64,000 nt of DNA from contig NZ_JAFREM010000002.1 in the NCBI RefSeq assembly GCF_017377575.1, positions 1-64,000 on the forward strand, given 5' to 3'. Made by a program: the position numbers and the translations under genes. The stretch is from Candidatus Enterococcus moelleringii. Its GTDB lineage: Bacteria > Bacillota > Bacilli > Lactobacillales > Enterococcaceae. Of this stretch, positions 9,763-20,665 are shown in pieces. Numbering within the stretch: the first letter of the stretch is position 1; the number at the start of each line of letters is the position of its first letter. The notes under the pieces were generated by a model that saw only the letters and a list, made by a program, of their open reading frames with translations, ran no database searches and was not told the origin of the DNA.

Positions 9763-10566
9763 TCAGCTAAGCAATAATGCGTCGTCTTTCAACTCGGCAC
9801 CAGAGTTTTTATGGAAGAGCTCCATCAATTTTGGAACAGTTAAATGTTCTTTTTCTTCTTGTCGAATATCGATAGCAATCTGACCTTGGTGAAGCATGAT
9901 CAAACGATTGCCGTAACGAATCGCATCTTCCATATCGTGGGTAACCATGAAGGCTGTCAGCTTATGTTCACGAATCAATTGTTTAGTTAGGTTCATCACC
10001 GTAATGGACGTTTTAGGGTCCAAAGCCGCCGTATGTTCATCTAAAAGAATTAATTCGGGACGCTGCAGAGTAGCCATCAGCAAGGTGATGGCTTGGCGTT
10101 GTCCGCCAGATAATAGACCAATTTCTGCATCTAAACGATCTTCCAAGTTTAGTCCAAGGGTGGCTAATTGTTCGCGGAAAAACTCGCGATCTTTACTACG
10201 AACACCTAAACCAAAACCGCGTTGGAAACCACGTTTCATAGCTAATGCCAAATTTTCTTCAACGGTTAAACGTACCGCAGTTCCCATGCGAGGGTCCTGG
10301 AAGACACGACTGATTTTCTTGGCCCGCTTGGTAACGGAGTGTTTAGTGATTTCTTCGTCGTTTAGAAATACTTGGCCTTCCTCAATCGGTAAGGTGCCAG
10401 CGATACTATTCAGCAAGGTTGATTTGCCGGCACCATTGCCGCCAATGATCGTAACGAAATCGCCGGGTTCCAGCGCTAAGTCAATGCCCCGCAATACGTG
10501 ATTTTCATTTACAGTCCCGCGTTCAAAGTATTGATGCAGGTTACTGATTTTTAAGACTGGTTGCAT
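9763..10566 (-). CDS. ABC transporter ATP-binding protein (TrpZ-like)
   Basis: ATPase of 267 aa of a small-molecule importer. Visible are Walker A GGNGAGKST, Q-loop region, signature LSGGQRQAI, Walker B LILLDEHTAAL and the switch histidine in MVTHD. The start ATG (after GAAAGGAG) lies 26 bp inside the permease gene, so translation is probably coupled. It belongs with the adjacent permease and lipoprotein to the family annotated as TrpXYZ in streptococci. The attenuator in front of the operon argues for an aromatic amino acid as substrate. Confidence 0.88.
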   Translation of the reverse strand: MQPVLKISNLHQYFERGTVNENHVLRGIDLALEPGDFVTIIGGNGAGKSTLLNSIAGTLPIEEGQVFLNDEEITKHSVTKRAKKISRVFQDPRMGTAVRLTVEENLALAMKRGFQRGFGLGVRSKDREFFREQLATLGLNLEDRLDAEIGLLSGGQRQAITLLMATLQRPELILLDEHTAALDPKTSITVMNLTKQLIREHKLTAFMVTHDMEDAIRYGNRLIMLHQGQIAIDIRQEEKEHLTVPKLMELFHKNSGAELKDDALLLS

Positions 10567-11476
10567 TGGCTTCCACTCCTTTCTTACGATCTTTTTTTGG
10601 GATATTTAATCCTAGCTTTTGACGAATTTGCGGTAAGGATAGACAAACCACTAATACGATGGCAGAAGCCAGTTTTGAGTCAGTTGGTTGAACATTCATT
10701 TCGAATACTAAAGCTAAAATGAAACGGTAGATAATCGCACCGCAGACAATCGTAATTAGGCGAGTAGCGATTGGACGATTGTGCAGTAAAACTTCAGCGA
10801 TGATGATAGAAGCTAAACCGATAACGATCGTTCCGACACCGGAGTTCAGATCCGCAAAGCCGTTGTTTTGAGCTAACAGTGCTCCTGATAAAGCAATACA
10901 GCCGTTAGAAATCATGTAGCCCAACAGCTTCATGTTTTCAGTTTTGATTCCGTTGGCTTCACTCATGTCTGGATTGTCTCCAGTGGCGCGAATAGCTAAG
11001 CCGATTTCGGTACGGAAGAACAAGACTAGTAAAATAATTACTAAGATGGCAATAAGCACGCCGACGACAATGACCGCATTATTTTTTAGTAAACCCATAT
11101 TTTGGATCGGAGTGAAGACGGTATCTTCACCTAATAAGGCGATATTTGGTGCGCCCATCACCCGGGAGGTAATCGAGTACAAACCGGTCATGGTAATGAT
11201 TCCGGCTAACAAAGCGGGAACCCGGAATTTCGTGTTTAGAATTCCAGTCACCAATCCGGCCAATGATCCGCCAAAAAAGGCAGCGATTGTAGCTAAGATT
11301 GGGTTGGTACCACTGACAATCAATATCGCTGCGATCCCGCCGCCTAAAGGAAAGCTTCCTTCAGCGGTTAGATCGGCAATATCTAAAATACGAAAGGTAA
11401 GGTAAACACCAATCGCAAGTAAAGACCACAAGAGCCCTTGGGACGTAGCTGAGAGTAATAGTGACAAAATATTCAT
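10541..11476 (-). CDS. ABC transporter permease (TrpY-like)
   Basis: Membrane protein of 311 aa with about eight to nine hydrophobic segments, of the BPD_transp_2 type used with PF04392-type binding proteins. It shows LTAEGSFPLGGGIAA early and the cytoplasmic loop RATGDNPDMSEANGI that would contact the ATPase. It lies 24 bp downstream of the lipoprotein gene, with AAGGATG as ribosome binding site, and overlaps the ATPase gene. Confidence 0.88.
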   Translation of the reverse strand: MNILSLLLSATSQGLLWSLLAIGVYLTFRILDIADLTAEGSFPLGGGIAAILIVSGTNPILATIAAFFGGSLAGLVTGILNTKFRVPALLAGIITMTGLYSITSRVMGAPNIALLGEDTVFTPIQNMGLLKNNAVIVVGVLIAILVIILLVLFFRTEIGLAIRATGDNPDMSEANGIKTENMKLLGYMISNGCIALSGALLAQNNGFADLNSGVGTIVIGLASIIIAEVLLHNRPIATRLITIVCGAIIYRFILALVFEMNVQPTDSKLASAIVLVVCLSLPQIRQKLGLNIPKKDRKKGVEANATSLKNQ

Positions 11477-11500
11477 CGTTCATCCTTCTTTCTTGAACCG

Positions 11501-12499
11501 TTATGCTGGTTCTTTAATACTTGCTGGGTCAATATCTAAAGCTTCGGCCATATCTTCGTTGATAACCAATTCAAGGTTAGCGGCACTTTCGACTGGAGTA
11601 GTTGCCGTTTCAGCATCGCCGTCTAAAATTTTAGCAGCCATCAGACCTGTTTGTTTGCCTAGTTCTTTGTAGTTGATGCCGATTGTTGCTAATCCGCCGC
11701 CGTCAATTTGATCTGTGGAGCCGGCAACTAATGGAATTTTCTTTTCTTTTACAACTTCACCAACGATCGAAGCGGCACTAGCGAAGGTGTTATCAGTTGG
11801 AACATAAATACCATCTACTTCGTTAGCTAATGATTCAGTAACTTGTTGAACATCATTGGTAGTATTAGCAGTTCTTACTACTGCTTCTACACCAGCAGCG
11901 TCTAAAGCTTCTTCAGCTAAGTCAGCTTGAATTTTAGAGTTGGCTTCACCAGCGTTGTACATAATACCGACTTTCTTCGCATCAGGGACAATCGATAATA
12001 GCAGTTCAATTTGTTTGTCGATTGGCACCATGTCAGTGGTACCAGTTACGTTTCCGCCAGGTTCTTCGTTGCTGTCGACTAATTTTGCTTCTTCTAAATC
12101 AGTTACTGCAGTGACAATGATTGGTGTATCAGAGGTCGCATTTAATAGTGACTGAGCAGATGGAGTTGCAATACCTAATAGTAAATCATTGTCGTCTTTA
12201 ACTAATTTATCGCTCATACTTTTCAGGTTGTCTTGGTTGTTCTGTGCGTTTTGATAATCGATGACTAAGTTTTCGCCTTCAGTATAGCCGCCTTCTTCTA
12301 AACCTTCTTTAAAGCCCTCATAGGCTCCGTCTAGTGAGGCATGTTGAACCAACTGTAAAACACCAACATGTTTTGCGTCGCTGTTGGCTGCATCTCCGCT
12401 GCCTCCGGTGCTGTCGGTGGTTCCGCCGCCCCCGCCGCCGCAAGCTCCAAGTGCCAATAAAGTAAGTACGCTAATTCCTGCTAATAAAGTTTTTTTCAT
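11501..12499 (-). CDS. ABC transporter substrate-binding lipoprotein (TrpX-like)
   Basis: Extracellular binding protein of 332 aa. A lipoprotein signal peptide ends in LLALGAC, with Cys20 as the lipidation site, followed by a glycine-rich linker. The mature part is a PF04392-type two-lobed binding protein (HVGVLQLVQHASLDGAYEGF). The TrpX group in streptococci binds tryptophan or other aromatic amino acids; substrate here is inferred. I start at ATG 12499, preceded by CAAAAGGAGAGAGA. The in-frame stretch up to 12709 runs through the leader terminator and is not coding. Confidence 0.88.
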   Translation of the reverse strand: MKKTLLAGISVLTLLALGACGGGGGGTTDSTGGSGDAANSDAKHVGVLQLVQHASLDGAYEGFKEGLEEGGYTEGENLVIDYQNAQNNQDNLKSMSDKLVKDDNDLLLGIATPSAQSLLNATSDTPIIVTAVTDLEEAKLVDSNEEPGGNVTGTTDMVPIDKQIELLLSIVPDAKKVGIMYNAGEANSKIQADLAEEALDAAGVEAVVRTANTTNDVQQVTESLANEVDGIYVPTDNTFASAASIVGEVVKEKKIPLVAGSTDQIDGGGLATIGINYKELGKQTGLMAAKILDGDAETATTPVESAANLELVINEDMAEALDIDPASIKEPA

Positions 12500-12533
12500 G
12501 TTTCTCTCTCCTTTTGTAATGAAAATTGGTAAT

Positions 12534-12571
12534 AAAAAAATCACCCACTCAGAAATGCTAAGTGGATGATT
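12534..12571 (-). terminator. Attenuator terminator in the trpX-like leader
   Basis: Minus strand: a 14-bp stem (with G-U pairs) AATCATCCACTTAG / CTGAGTGGGTGATT, loop CATTT, then a run of T. It lies between the operon promoter and the first gene, so transcription would stop unless the stem is prevented. Its 5' arm CCACTTAG (12565-12558) is perfectly complementary to CTAAGTGG at 12612-12605, a candidate antiterminator. Confidence 0.85.
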
Positions 12572-12601
12572 GTACATACGAGATAATAATACTATTATAC
12601 T

Positions 12602-12711
12602 CAGCCACTTAGTAATTTCCTCTACGTGGCTGGTGGTACGTGAAATTGCTCTAGCCATCATAGATACAAACTTGCGTTTTGCCCTGTTTGCATCCAGTGA
12701 TGAATACAAAC
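12602..12711 (-). promoter_or_regulatory. Competing leader hairpins of the trpX-like attenuator
   Basis: Minus strand, in order: GTTTGTAT (12711-12704), ATGCAAAC (12693-12686) and GTTTGTAT (12671-12664). The middle element can pair over 8 bp with either neighbour. Then CAGCCAC (12632-12626) pairs with GTGGCTG (12608-12602), which overlaps the antiterminator strand CTAAGTGG. Alternative pairings of this kind are the hallmark of attenuation. Confidence 0.75.
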
Positions 12712-12712
12712 A

Positions 12713-12769
12713 TTATCTAAAATAGCTAAAGTAGCGGTTATTCAGTTGTGGTTTTTTCATTTTCATCAT
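12713..12769 (-). CDS. Leader peptide of the TrpXYZ-like operon
   Basis: Eighteen-residue ORF MMKMKKPQLNNRYFSYFR. It has a strong ribosome binding site GGAGG at 8-bp spacing and begins about 25 nt after the predicted transcription start. Four of its last six codons are Tyr or Phe, and the first element of the competing hairpins begins two bases after its stop codon. A ribosome pausing at the Tyr/Phe codons or at the stop would change which hairpin forms, linking transporter expression to charged tRNA-Tyr/tRNA-Phe. It is too short for normal gene calling. The role is inferred from layout. Confidence 0.75.
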   Translation of the reverse strand: MMKMKKPQLNNRYFSYFR

Positions 12770-12800
12770 AAGAATGACCTCCAACTTCTGGTTGTTCATT

Positions 12801-12829
12801 AGTATAAGGTAAGAAAAATGAGATGTCAA
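12801..12829 (-). promoter_or_regulatory. Promoter of the TrpXYZ-like operon
   Basis: Minus strand: consensus TTGACA (12829-12824), 17-bp spacer, TATACT (12806-12801). The start site would be near 12794, giving a leader of about 295 nt before the lipoprotein gene. Confidence 0.85.
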
Positions 12830-12945
12830 TAATAAAAATGCAGAATTCAGAAAATTAAGATAGTTTCTACTTTTCTTTCATGAAATAAAAGCGGTGCTAA
12901 ACCTTAAGAAAACCTGTATAGGCCCTGCAACTCTATCAGATAGTA

Positions 12946-12974
12946 TTGACAAGAGTATATATGTAGTGTATTAT
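12946..12974 (+). promoter_or_regulatory. Promoter of rpoB-rpoC
   Basis: Consensus TTGACA (12946-12951), 17-bp spacer, TATTAT (12969-12974). The transcript would have a leader of about 235 nt containing a hairpin GGAACG/CGTTCC (13012-13033) and T-rich stretches near 13093-13108. No known riboregulator is recognised in it. Confidence 0.85.
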
Positions 12975-13217
12975 TTGAAGTTGCTAAAACTATCTGAAAT
13001 GATCAAAGACAGGAACGAAATATTGTCCGTTCCGGTTTTAAAATAAGGAAACAAAAGTAGAAGCTCAAGAATTTTTTCAAGAGAACGTTCTATTTTTGGT
13101 TTTTTTTTGCCTAAAAGCCGCTAAAAATGTCTGGTGTTACACAATTTTAATATTTGTAACATAAATGTCATTCATCTTCGGATCGGTTTTCAGACTTTTT
13201 AACAAGGAGTGAAGAAC

Positions 13218-16200
13218 TTGGCTGGATATGACGTGAAATACGGGAAACACCGCACACGTAGAAGCTTTGCCCGAATCAGTGAAGTATTGGAATTACCGAA
13301 CTTGATCGAAATTCAAACAGATTCTTATCAGTGGTTCTTAGACGAAGGACTAAGAGAAATGTTTGAAGACATTTTGCCAATTGAAGACTTTACCGGAAAC
13401 TTGTCACTTGAATTTGTTGACTATGAATTGAAGGAACCAAAATACACCGTCGCAGAAGCACGCCAACACGATGCGAATTACTCTGCCCCTTTGCATGTTA
13501 TCTTACGTTTAGTAAACCGCGAAACTGGCGAAATTAAATCCCAAGAAGTATTCTTTGGCGATTTCCCTCTAATGACTGAACAAGGAACTTTTATCATTAA
13601 TGGTGCAGAACGAGTAATCGTTTCGCAGCTGGTCCGTTCTCCTGGTGTTTATTTCCATGGGAAAGTTGATAAAAACGGAAAAGAAGGCTTTGGCTCAACT
13701 GTAATTCCTAACCGTGGTGCATGGTTGGAAATGGAAACAGATGCGAAAGATATTTCTTATGTACGGATTGACCGTACTCGTAAGATTCCTTTGACTACAT
13801 TAGTTCGTGCATTAGGTTACGGCTCAGACGATACTATTATGGAATTGTTTGGCGAAAGCGAATCATTGCGCAACACAATTGAAAAAGATTTACACAAAAA
13901 CCCAAGTGATTCACGTACCGAAGAAGGTTTGAAAGATGTTTACGAACGTCTTCGTCCTGGTGAGCCAAAAACAGCCGACAGCTCACGCAGCTTGCTGACC
14001 GCTCGTTTCTTCGATCCAAAACGTTACGACCTAGCAAACGTTGGTCGTTACAAAGTAAATAAAAAATTAGACTTGAAAACACGCTTGTTGAATTTAACTT
14101 TGGCTGAAACCTTAGTTGATTCAGAAACTGGCGAAATCATCGTGGAAAAAGATACTGTCTTAACCCACCAAGTGATGGATAAATTAGGACCACATTTGGA
14201 AAATGGCTTAAACTCAGTAACTTACTATCCTTCAGATGATGCGGTAGTGACTGACCCAATGACGATTCAACCAATTAAAGTGTATTCACCAAAAGATCCT
14301 GAACGTGAAGTAACCGTAATTGGTAACGGCTATCCGCCAGCTTCAGTTCGCACGGTTCGCCCAGCCGACATCGTTGCTTCAATGAGCTACTTCTTGAACT
14401 TGATGGAAAACATCGGCAACGTGGATGATATCGACCACTTAGGTAACCGTCGTATTCGTTCCGTTGGTGAATTGCTGCAAAACCAATTCCGTATTGGTTT
14501 AGCTCGGATGGAACGTGTCGTTCGTGAACGGATGTCAATTCAAGATACTGAAACATTGACACCGCAACAATTGATTAATATTCGTCCAGTCGTAGCAAGT
14601 ATCAAAGAATTCTTTGGTTCTTCACAGCTGTCACAGTTCATGGACCAAACCAACCCATTAGGGGAATTGACCCACAAACGTCGTCTATCTGCCTTAGGGC
14701 CTGGTGGTTTGACTCGTGACCGCGCTGGTTATGAAGTTCGAGACGTTCACTATTCCCACTATGGTCGTATGTGTCCGATTGAAACACCGGAAGGTCCGAA
14801 TATCGGGTTGATCAACAGCTTGGCTTCTTATGCGAAGGTCAATAAATTCGGCTTTATCGAAACACCTTACCGTCGTGTGGATCGTGCAACTGGTCGGGTA
14901 ACTGAACATATTGATTACTTGACTGCTGATACTGAGGATCACTATGTTGTAGCCCAAGCCAATAGTCAATTGAACGACGATGGAACATTCGTTGAAGAAT
15001 TAGTTATGGCTCGTGCAACCAGTGAAAACTTGGAAGTAACCATCGATAAAGTGGATTACATGGATGTATCGCCTAAACAGGTAGTTGCTGTCGCGACTGC
15101 ATGTATTCCTTTCTTGGAAAACGATGACTCCAACCGTGCCTTGATGGGTGCCAACATGCAGCGGCAAGCTGTACCATTGATCCAACCACGTTCTCCATGG
15201 GTTGGTACTGGTATGGAATATACTGCAGCTCATGACTCAGGTGCAGCATTATTATGTAAAAACGATGGTGTTGTTGAATTTGTTGATTCAACTGAAGTCC
15301 GCGTTCGTCGCGACAACGGTGCATTAGACAAATACGACATTACCAAATTCCGTCGTTCCAACTCTGGTACCAGCTACAACCAACGTCCGTTAGTCGGCTT
15401 AGGCGAAATCGTCGAAGTTGGAGACATCTTGGCTGATGGTCCATCAATGGAAAACGGTGAATTAGCATTAGGTCAAAACGTGGTAGTTGCCTTCATGACT
15501 TGGGAAGGTTACAACTACGAGGATGCGATCATCATGAGCCGTCGTCTAGTTAAAGACGATGTGTATACTTCTATTCATATTGAAGAATACGAATCAGAAG
15601 CTCGTGATACTAAATTAGGACCTGAAGAAATCACTCGCGAAATCCCGAACGTTGGGGAAGACGCATTGAAGAACTTGGACGAAATGGGGATTATCCGCAT
15701 TGGTGCTGAAGTTCATGATGGTGACTTATTAGTTGGTAAGGTAACACCAAAAGGAGTTACTGAGCTTTCTGCTGAAGAACGTCTATTGCATGCCATTTTT
15801 GGCGAAAAAGCCCGTGAAGTTCGTGATACATCATTACGTGTTCCTCACGGCGGCGGCGGTATCGTTCACGATGTGAAGATCTTTACTCGTGAAGCCGGCG
15901 ACGAATTATCACCAGGCGTGAACATGCTGGTTCGCGTATATATTGTTCAAAAACGTAAAATCCATGAAGGGGACAAAATGGCCGGCCGTCACGGAAACAA
16001 AGGGGTCGTTTCTCGCATTATGCCAGAAGAAGACATGCCTTACTTGCCAGACGGCACACCAGTTGATGTCATGTTGAACCCACTTGGGGTACCATCACGG
16101 ATGAACATCGGACAAGTACTAGAATTGCATTTAGGGATGGCTGCTCGTTACTTAGACATCCACGTTGCATCTCCAGTCTTTGATGGTGCCGCTGATACTG

Positions 16201-16829
16201 ACGTATGGGAAACTGTTCGTGAAGCTGGAATGGCGAACGATGCGAAAACCGTTTTATACGATGGACGTACCGGTGAACCATTCGACAACCGCATTTCGGT
16301 TGGGGTTATGTACATGATCAAATTGGCCCACATGGTTGATGATAAATTACATGCTCGTTCAATTGGACCTTACTCTCTAGTTACACAACAACCATTAGGT
16401 GGTAAAGCCCAATTTGGTGGACAACGTTTTGGGGAAATGGAAGTATGGGCACTGGAAGCTTACGGTGCGGCATATACCTTGCAAGAAATCTTGACTTACA
16501 AGTCAGATGATGTCGTTGGTCGTGTGAAAACATACGAAGCGATTGTCAAAGGTGAACCAATTCCAAAACCAGGTGTTCCTGAATCTTTCCGCGTATTGGT
16601 GAAAGAATTACAAGCTCTAGGTTTAGATATGCAAGTATTGGATATCAACGACAAAGAAATTGAGCTGCGTGATATGGATGATGACGATGATGACTTAATC
16701 ACAGTAGATGCTTTAACCAAATTTGCTGAACAACAATCAGCTAAAGAGTTGGAACAAAAAGCCGCTGCTGAACGTGAGAGCCAAGCTGCCGATTTAATCC
16801 AAGAAATTGAAACAGCAGAAGACTTATAA
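13218..16829 (+). CDS. rpoB: RNA polymerase beta subunit
   Basis: Catalytic subunit of RNA polymerase, about 1203 aa. The rifampicin-binding cluster [20 protein letters not shown]...[10 protein letters not shown] has the wild-type residues (His and Ser at the main resistance positions). The C-terminal block with [20 protein letters not shown] is intact, followed by an acidic tail rich in Asp and Glu. Start: TTG 13218 nine bases after AAGGAG, giving [11 protein letters not shown] as in enterococcal RpoB; the in-frame GTG at 13209 lies within the ribosome binding site. Confidence 0.98.
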   Translation: MAGYDVKYGKHRTRRSFARISEVLELPNLIEIQTDSYQWFLDEGLREMFEDILPIEDFTGNLSLEFVDYELKEPKYTVAEARQHDANYSAPLHVILRLVNRETGEIKSQEVFFGDFPLMTEQGTFIINGAERVIVSQLVRSPGVYFHGKVDKNGKEGFGSTVIPNRGAWLEMETDAKDISYVRIDRTRKIPLTTLVRALGYGSDDTIMELFGESESLRNTIEKDLHKNPSDSRTEEGLKDVYERLRPGEPKTADSSRSLLTARFFDPKRYDLANVGRYKVNKKLDLKTRLLNLTLAETLVDSETGEIIVEKDTVLTHQVMDKLGPHLENGLNSVTYYPSDDAVVTDPMTIQPIKVYSPKDPEREVTVIGNGYPPASVRTVRPADIVASMSYFLNLMENIGNVDDIDHLGNRRIRSVGELLQNQFRIGLARMERVVRERMSIQDTETLTPQQLINIRPVVASIKEFFGSSQLSQFMDQTNPLGELTHKRRLSALGPGGLTRDRAGYEVRDVHYSHYGRMCPIETPEGPNIGLINSLASYAKVNKFGFIETPYRRVDRATGRVTEHIDYLTADTEDHYVVAQANSQLNDDGTFVEELVMARATSENLEVTIDKVDYMDVSPKQVVAVATACIPFLENDDSNRALMGANMQRQAVPLIQPRSPWVGTGMEYTAAHDSGAALLCKNDGVVEFVDSTEVRVRRDNGALDKYDITKFRRSNSGTSYNQRPLVGLGEIVEVGDILADGPSMENGELALGQNVVVAFMTWEGYNYEDAIIMSRRLVKDDVYTSIHIEEYESEARDTKLGPEEITREIPNVGEDALKNLDEMGIIRIGAEVHDGDLLVGKVTPKGVTELSAEERLLHAIFGEKAREVRDTSLRVPHGGGGIVHDVKIFTREAGDELSPGVNMLVRVYIVQKRKIHEGDKMAGRHGNKGVVSRIMPEEDMPYLPDGTPVDVMLNPLGVPSRMNIGQVLELHLGMAARYLDIHVASPVFDGAADTDVWETVREAGMANDAKTVLYDGRTGEPFDNRISVGVMYMIKLAHMVDDKLHARSIGPYSLVTQQPLGGKAQFGGQRFGEMEVWALEAYGAAYTLQEILTYKSDDVVGRVKTYEAIVKGEPIPKPGVPESFRVLVKELQALGLDMQVLDINDKEIELRDMDDDDDDLITVDALTKFAEQQSAKELEQKAAAERESQAADLIQEIETAEDL

Positions 16830-16842
16830 GAGTCCGTTTGAC

Positions 16843-16870
16843 GCAAGTCATCTAGAAATAGATGACTTGC
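16843..16870 (+). other. Perfect hairpin between rpoB and rpoC
   Basis: A 12-bp perfect stem GCAAGTCATCTA/TAGATGACTTGC with a GAAA tetraloop, not followed by T residues. It therefore should not terminate transcription. It could be an RNA processing or stability element that sets the rpoB:rpoC ratio. Confidence 0.7.
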
Positions 16871-16898
16871 GGATTAGAAGAAATGGAGGGAAACCCTT

Positions 16899-19800
16899 TT
16901 GATCGATGTTAACAAGTTCGAAAGTATGCAAATAGGTTTAGCTTCTCCCGAAAAAATCAGAAGCTGGTCTTACGGTGAAGTGAAAAAGCCGGAAACCATT
17001 AATTACCGTACCTTAAAGCCAGAACGTGAAGGGTTATTTGACGAACGGATCTTTGGTCCTACCAAAGACTGGGAATGTGCCTGCGGAAAGTACAAACGTA
17101 TTCGTTATAAAGGCATCGTTTGTGACCGTTGTGGTGTTGAAGTAACTCGCTCAAAAGTTCGTCGTGAACGTATGGGCCACATTGAATTAGCCGCTCCTGT
17201 GACACACATTTGGTACTTTAAAGGTATTCCTTCTCGTATGGGTCTTATTTTAGACATGAGCCCTCGTGCGTTGGAAGAAATTATCTACTTTGCCTCTTAT
17301 GTAGTCATCGAGCCTGGTAATACAAGCTTAGAAAAGAAACAATTATTAACTGAACGTGAATACCGTGAAAAACGTGATCAATATGGTCAAGAATTCCACG
17401 CTGCCATGGGTGCAGAAGCCATCAAACAACTGTTAGATCAAGTTGATTTAGAGGGTGAATCTGCTGAATTGAAAGAGGAATTGAAGACTGCTCAAGGTCA
17501 AAAACGGACCCGTGCCATCCGTCGTTTAGACGTATTGGAAGCTTTCCGTTCTTCCGGCAACCGTCCAAGCTGGATGGTTATGGATGTTATTCCTGTCATC
17601 CCGCCAGACTTGCGTCCTATGGTGCAATTAGAAGGTGGCCGTTTTGCAACCAGTGACTTGAATGATTTGTACCGTCGGGTAATTAACCGTAACAACCGTT
17701 TGAAACGTCTATTAGACTTGAATGCACCAAATATTATCGTACAAAATGAAAAACGGATGCTGCAAGAAGCGGTAGATGCGTTGATTGATAATGGTCGTCG
17801 CGGCCGTCCAGTTACTGGACCAGGTAACCGTCCATTGAAGTCACTTTCTCACATGTTGAAAGGGAAACAAGGTCGTTTCCGTCAAAACTTGCTGGGTAAA
17901 CGTGTCGATTACTCTGCCCGTTCCGTTATCGTTGTTGGACCATTCTTGAAGATGTACCAATGTGGCCTGCCAAAAGAAATGGCCATCGAGTTGTTCAAAC
18001 CTTTCGTAATGAAAGAATTAGTTCAACGAGAAATTGCGTCAAACATCAAGAATGCAAAACGCAAAATTGAACGTCAAGAAGATGTTGTTTGGGATATTTT
18101 AGAAGAAGTTATCCGTGAACACCCAGTTCTATTGAACCGGGCACCTACTTTGCACAGACTAGGTATCCAAGCCTTTGAACCAATCTTAGTTGAAGGACGC
18201 GCTATTCGTCTTCACCCATTAGTATGTGAAGCCTACAATGCCGATTTCGATGGAGACCAAATGGCGGTTCACTTGCCACTAGGCGAAGAAGCTCAAGCAG
18301 AAGCACGTATGCTGATGCTGGCTGCAACCCACATTTTGAATCCAAAAGATGGTAAACCAGTTGTTACACCATCACAGGATATGGTCCTAGGTAACTACTA
18401 CCTAACAATGGAAGAAGACGGACGTGAAGGGGAAGGCATGATCTTCCGCGACATGAACGAAGCTGTATTGGCATGGCGTAATGGCTATGTGCATTTACAC
18501 TCTCGCGTAGCCGTTGATCCAAATACTTTAGGCGACAAACCATTCACTGAATGGCAAAAAGAACGTCTAATGATTACGACTGTTGGTAAAATTATCTTTA
18601 ATGATATTATGCCGCAGGAATTCCCTTACTTGAATGAACCAACTGATTTCAACTTGACGCAGCATACGCCAGACAAATACTTTGTCGAAAAAGGCGCGGA
18701 CATTCCTGCAATTATCAAGGAACAAGAAATCATCTTGCCGTTCAAGAAGAAAAACTTAGGAAATATTATCTCTGAAGTCTTCAAGCGTTTCAAAGTTACA
18801 GACACGTCTATGATGTTGGACCGTATGAAAGACTTAGGTTACAGACATTCAACAATGGCTGGTATGACTGTTGGGATTGCCGACATCATGGCTTTGGCTG
18901 AAAAACAAGAAATTATCGATGCAGCTCATGAACAAGTGAGCACGATCACTAAACAATTCCGTCGTGGTTTGATTACCGATGAAGAACGTTATGAAAGGGT
19001 AATTGGCGTTTGGAATGCCGCTAAAGATGCCATTCAACAAAAACTGATGGAATCCTTAGATGCGAAAAACCCAATCTTTATGATGTCCGATTCCGGTGCC
19101 CGTGGTAACATTTCCAACTTTACTCAGCTTGCTGGGATGCGTGGATTGATGGCCGCTCCGAATGGACAAATCATGGAATTGCCGATTATCTCTAACTTCC
19201 GTGAAGGTCTATCCGTCTTGGAAATGTTTATCTCGACTCACGGGGCTCGTAAAGGGATGACCGATACCGCCTTGAAGACAGCCGATTCAGGTTACCTGAC
19301 TCGTCGTTTGGTTGACGTTGCCCAAGATGTAATCGTTCGTGAAGATGACTGTGGAACTGACCGCGGTTTGGAAATCTCTGCGATTCGCGAAGGTAACGAA
19401 ATCATTGAATCACTAGAAGAACGTTTAATTGGACGTTACACTCAAAAAACAGTTAGACATCCTGAAACGGGTGAAATCTTGTTGGGTGGCGATACCTTAA
19501 TCACTGAAGCTGACGCAAAACGTTTGCTGGATGCAGGTGTTGAAAAACTAACGATCCGTTCAGTCTTTACATGTAATACAAAACATGGTGTATGTAAGCA
19601 TTGCTACGGCCGCAACTTGGCTACTGGCGATGACGTTGAAGTTGGTGAAGCAGTTGGTACCATCGCTGCGCAATCAATCGGTGAACCAGGTACTCAGTTG
19701 ACCATGCGTACATTCCATACCGGCGGGGTTGCTGGAGACGATATTACTCAAGGTCTTCCCCGTGTCCAAGAAATCTTTGAAGCACGTAATCCTAAAGGTT

Positions 19801-20552
19801 TGGCTGTTATCACCGAAGTTACTGGTGAAGTAAGCGAAATCGTTGAAGATGCTTCTACTCGTACCAAAGAAGTAACTGTTAAAGGTGAAACTGATACACG
19901 GACATACACGGTTCCTTACACAGGACGTATGAAAGTGGCAGAAGGTGACATCGTTCACCGTGGTGCGCCGTTGACAGAAGGTTCAATCGATCCGAAACAC
20001 TTATTGCAAGTGCGTGACGTGATCTCAGTTGAAACTTACCTGCTTCGTGAAGTACAACGCGTATACCGGATGCAAGGGGTAGAAATCGGCGACAAGCATA
20101 TTGAAGTAATGGTTCGTCAAATGTTGCGTAAAGTCCGTATCATGGACCCAGGTGATTCAGATATCTTGCCTGGTACATTAATGGATATTGCCGACTTTAA
20201 AGACCGTAACTACAATACTATCGTAGCTGGTGGAACACCTGCGACATCTCGTCCAGTCTTGTTAGGTATTACGAAAGCATCACTAGAAACAAACAGCTTC
20301 TTGTCTGCCGCGTCCTTCCAGGAAACAACGCGTGTCTTGACGGATGCTGCCATTCGCGGTAAGAAAGATCCATTACTTGGATTGAAAGAGAATGTTATTA
20401 TCGGTAAGATTATTCCTGCCGGTACTGGTATGGCTCGTTACCGTAACATGGAACCAAAAGAAGTCGTTGTAGCCAGCGAAAATGTCTACAGTATCTCTGA
20501 TATTGAAGCCCAATTAGCTGCCGAAGACGCTTTGAACAATCCAATGAACTAA
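16899..20552 (+). CDS. rpoC: RNA polymerase beta' subunit
   Basis: Largest core subunit, 1217 aa. Visible are the N-terminal zinc ribbon (CACGKY...CDRCG), the catalytic magnesium loop [12 protein letters not shown], the second zinc cluster around [13 protein letters not shown] and the bridge/trigger region near [19 protein letters not shown]. The TTG start at 16899 lies 8 bases after GGAGGG. It is co-transcribed with rpoB across a 70-bp gap. Confidence 0.98.
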   Translation: MIDVNKFESMQIGLASPEKIRSWSYGEVKKPETINYRTLKPEREGLFDERIFGPTKDWECACGKYKRIRYKGIVCDRCGVEVTRSKVRRERMGHIELAAPVTHIWYFKGIPSRMGLILDMSPRALEEIIYFASYVVIEPGNTSLEKKQLLTEREYREKRDQYGQEFHAAMGAEAIKQLLDQVDLEGESAELKEELKTAQGQKRTRAIRRLDVLEAFRSSGNRPSWMVMDVIPVIPPDLRPMVQLEGGRFATSDLNDLYRRVINRNNRLKRLLDLNAPNIIVQNEKRMLQEAVDALIDNGRRGRPVTGPGNRPLKSLSHMLKGKQGRFRQNLLGKRVDYSARSVIVVGPFLKMYQCGLPKEMAIELFKPFVMKELVQREIASNIKNAKRKIERQEDVVWDILEEVIREHPVLLNRAPTLHRLGIQAFEPILVEGRAIRLHPLVCEAYNADFDGDQMAVHLPLGEEAQAEARMLMLAATHILNPKDGKPVVTPSQDMVLGNYYLTMEEDGREGEGMIFRDMNEAVLAWRNGYVHLHSRVAVDPNTLGDKPFTEWQKERLMITTVGKIIFNDIMPQEFPYLNEPTDFNLTQHTPDKYFVEKGADIPAIIKEQEIILPFKKKNLGNIISEVFKRFKVTDTSMMLDRMKDLGYRHSTMAGMTVGIADIMALAEKQEIIDAAHEQVSTITKQFRRGLITDEERYERVIGVWNAAKDAIQQKLMESLDAKNPIFMMSDSGARGNISNFTQLAGMRGLMAAPNGQIMELPIISNFREGLSVLEMFISTHGARKGMTDTALKTADSGYLTRRLVDVAQDVIVREDDCGTDRGLEISAIREGNEIIESLEERLIGRYTQKTVRHPETGEILLGGDTLITEADAKRLLDAGVEKLTIRSVFTCNTKHGVCKHCYGRNLATGDDVEVGEAVGTIAAQSIGEPGTQLTMRTFHTGGVAGDDITQGLPRVQEIFEARNPKGLAVITEVTGEVSEIVEDASTRTKEVTVKGETDTRTYTVPYTGRMKVAEGDIVHRGAPLTEGSIDPKHLLQVRDVISVETYLLREVQRVYRMQGVEIGDKHIEVMVRQMLRKVRIMDPGDSDILPGTLMDIADFKDRNYNTIVAGGTPATSRPVLLGITKASLETNSFLSAASFQETTRVLTDAAIRGKKDPLLGLKENVIIGKIIPAGTGMARYRNMEPKEVVVASENVYSISDIEAQLAAEDALNNPMN

Positions 20553-20564
20553 ACACTTAAAAGA

Positions 20565-20600
20565 TTAAGGAATTACTCAGTTTTGAGTAATTCCTTTTTA
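20565..20600 (+). terminator. Terminator of rpoB-rpoC
   Basis: Stem GGAATTACTCA/TGAGTAATTCC, loop GTTT, then TTTTTATTA. Confidence 0.92.
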
Positions 20601-20665
20601 TTATGAGCAAATTTGTTTCGTTTTTAAGTAAAGAGCATATGATAGAACCAAAGGGGATGAGTATC

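Noticed and set aside
9947-10501. 184-codon open frame on the plus strand opposite the ABC ATPase gene
   Set aside because: Shadow of a well-supported gene; the translated sequence has no coherent fold and no ribosome binding site. The same holds for other antisense frames, such as those at 50143-50730 and 42161-42598.
12625-12650. T-box-like string GGCTGGTGGTACGTGAAA on the plus strand
   Set aside because: It resembles the T-box bulge but lies on the strand opposite to the operon, lacks the ACCGCG part and is followed by no terminator in that direction. The sequence is explained by the attenuator hairpins of the other strand.
12500-12709. In-frame N-terminal extension of the TrpX-like lipoprotein (70 residues)
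   Set aside because: It runs through the leader terminator, has no ribosome binding site and would bury the lipoprotein signal peptide.
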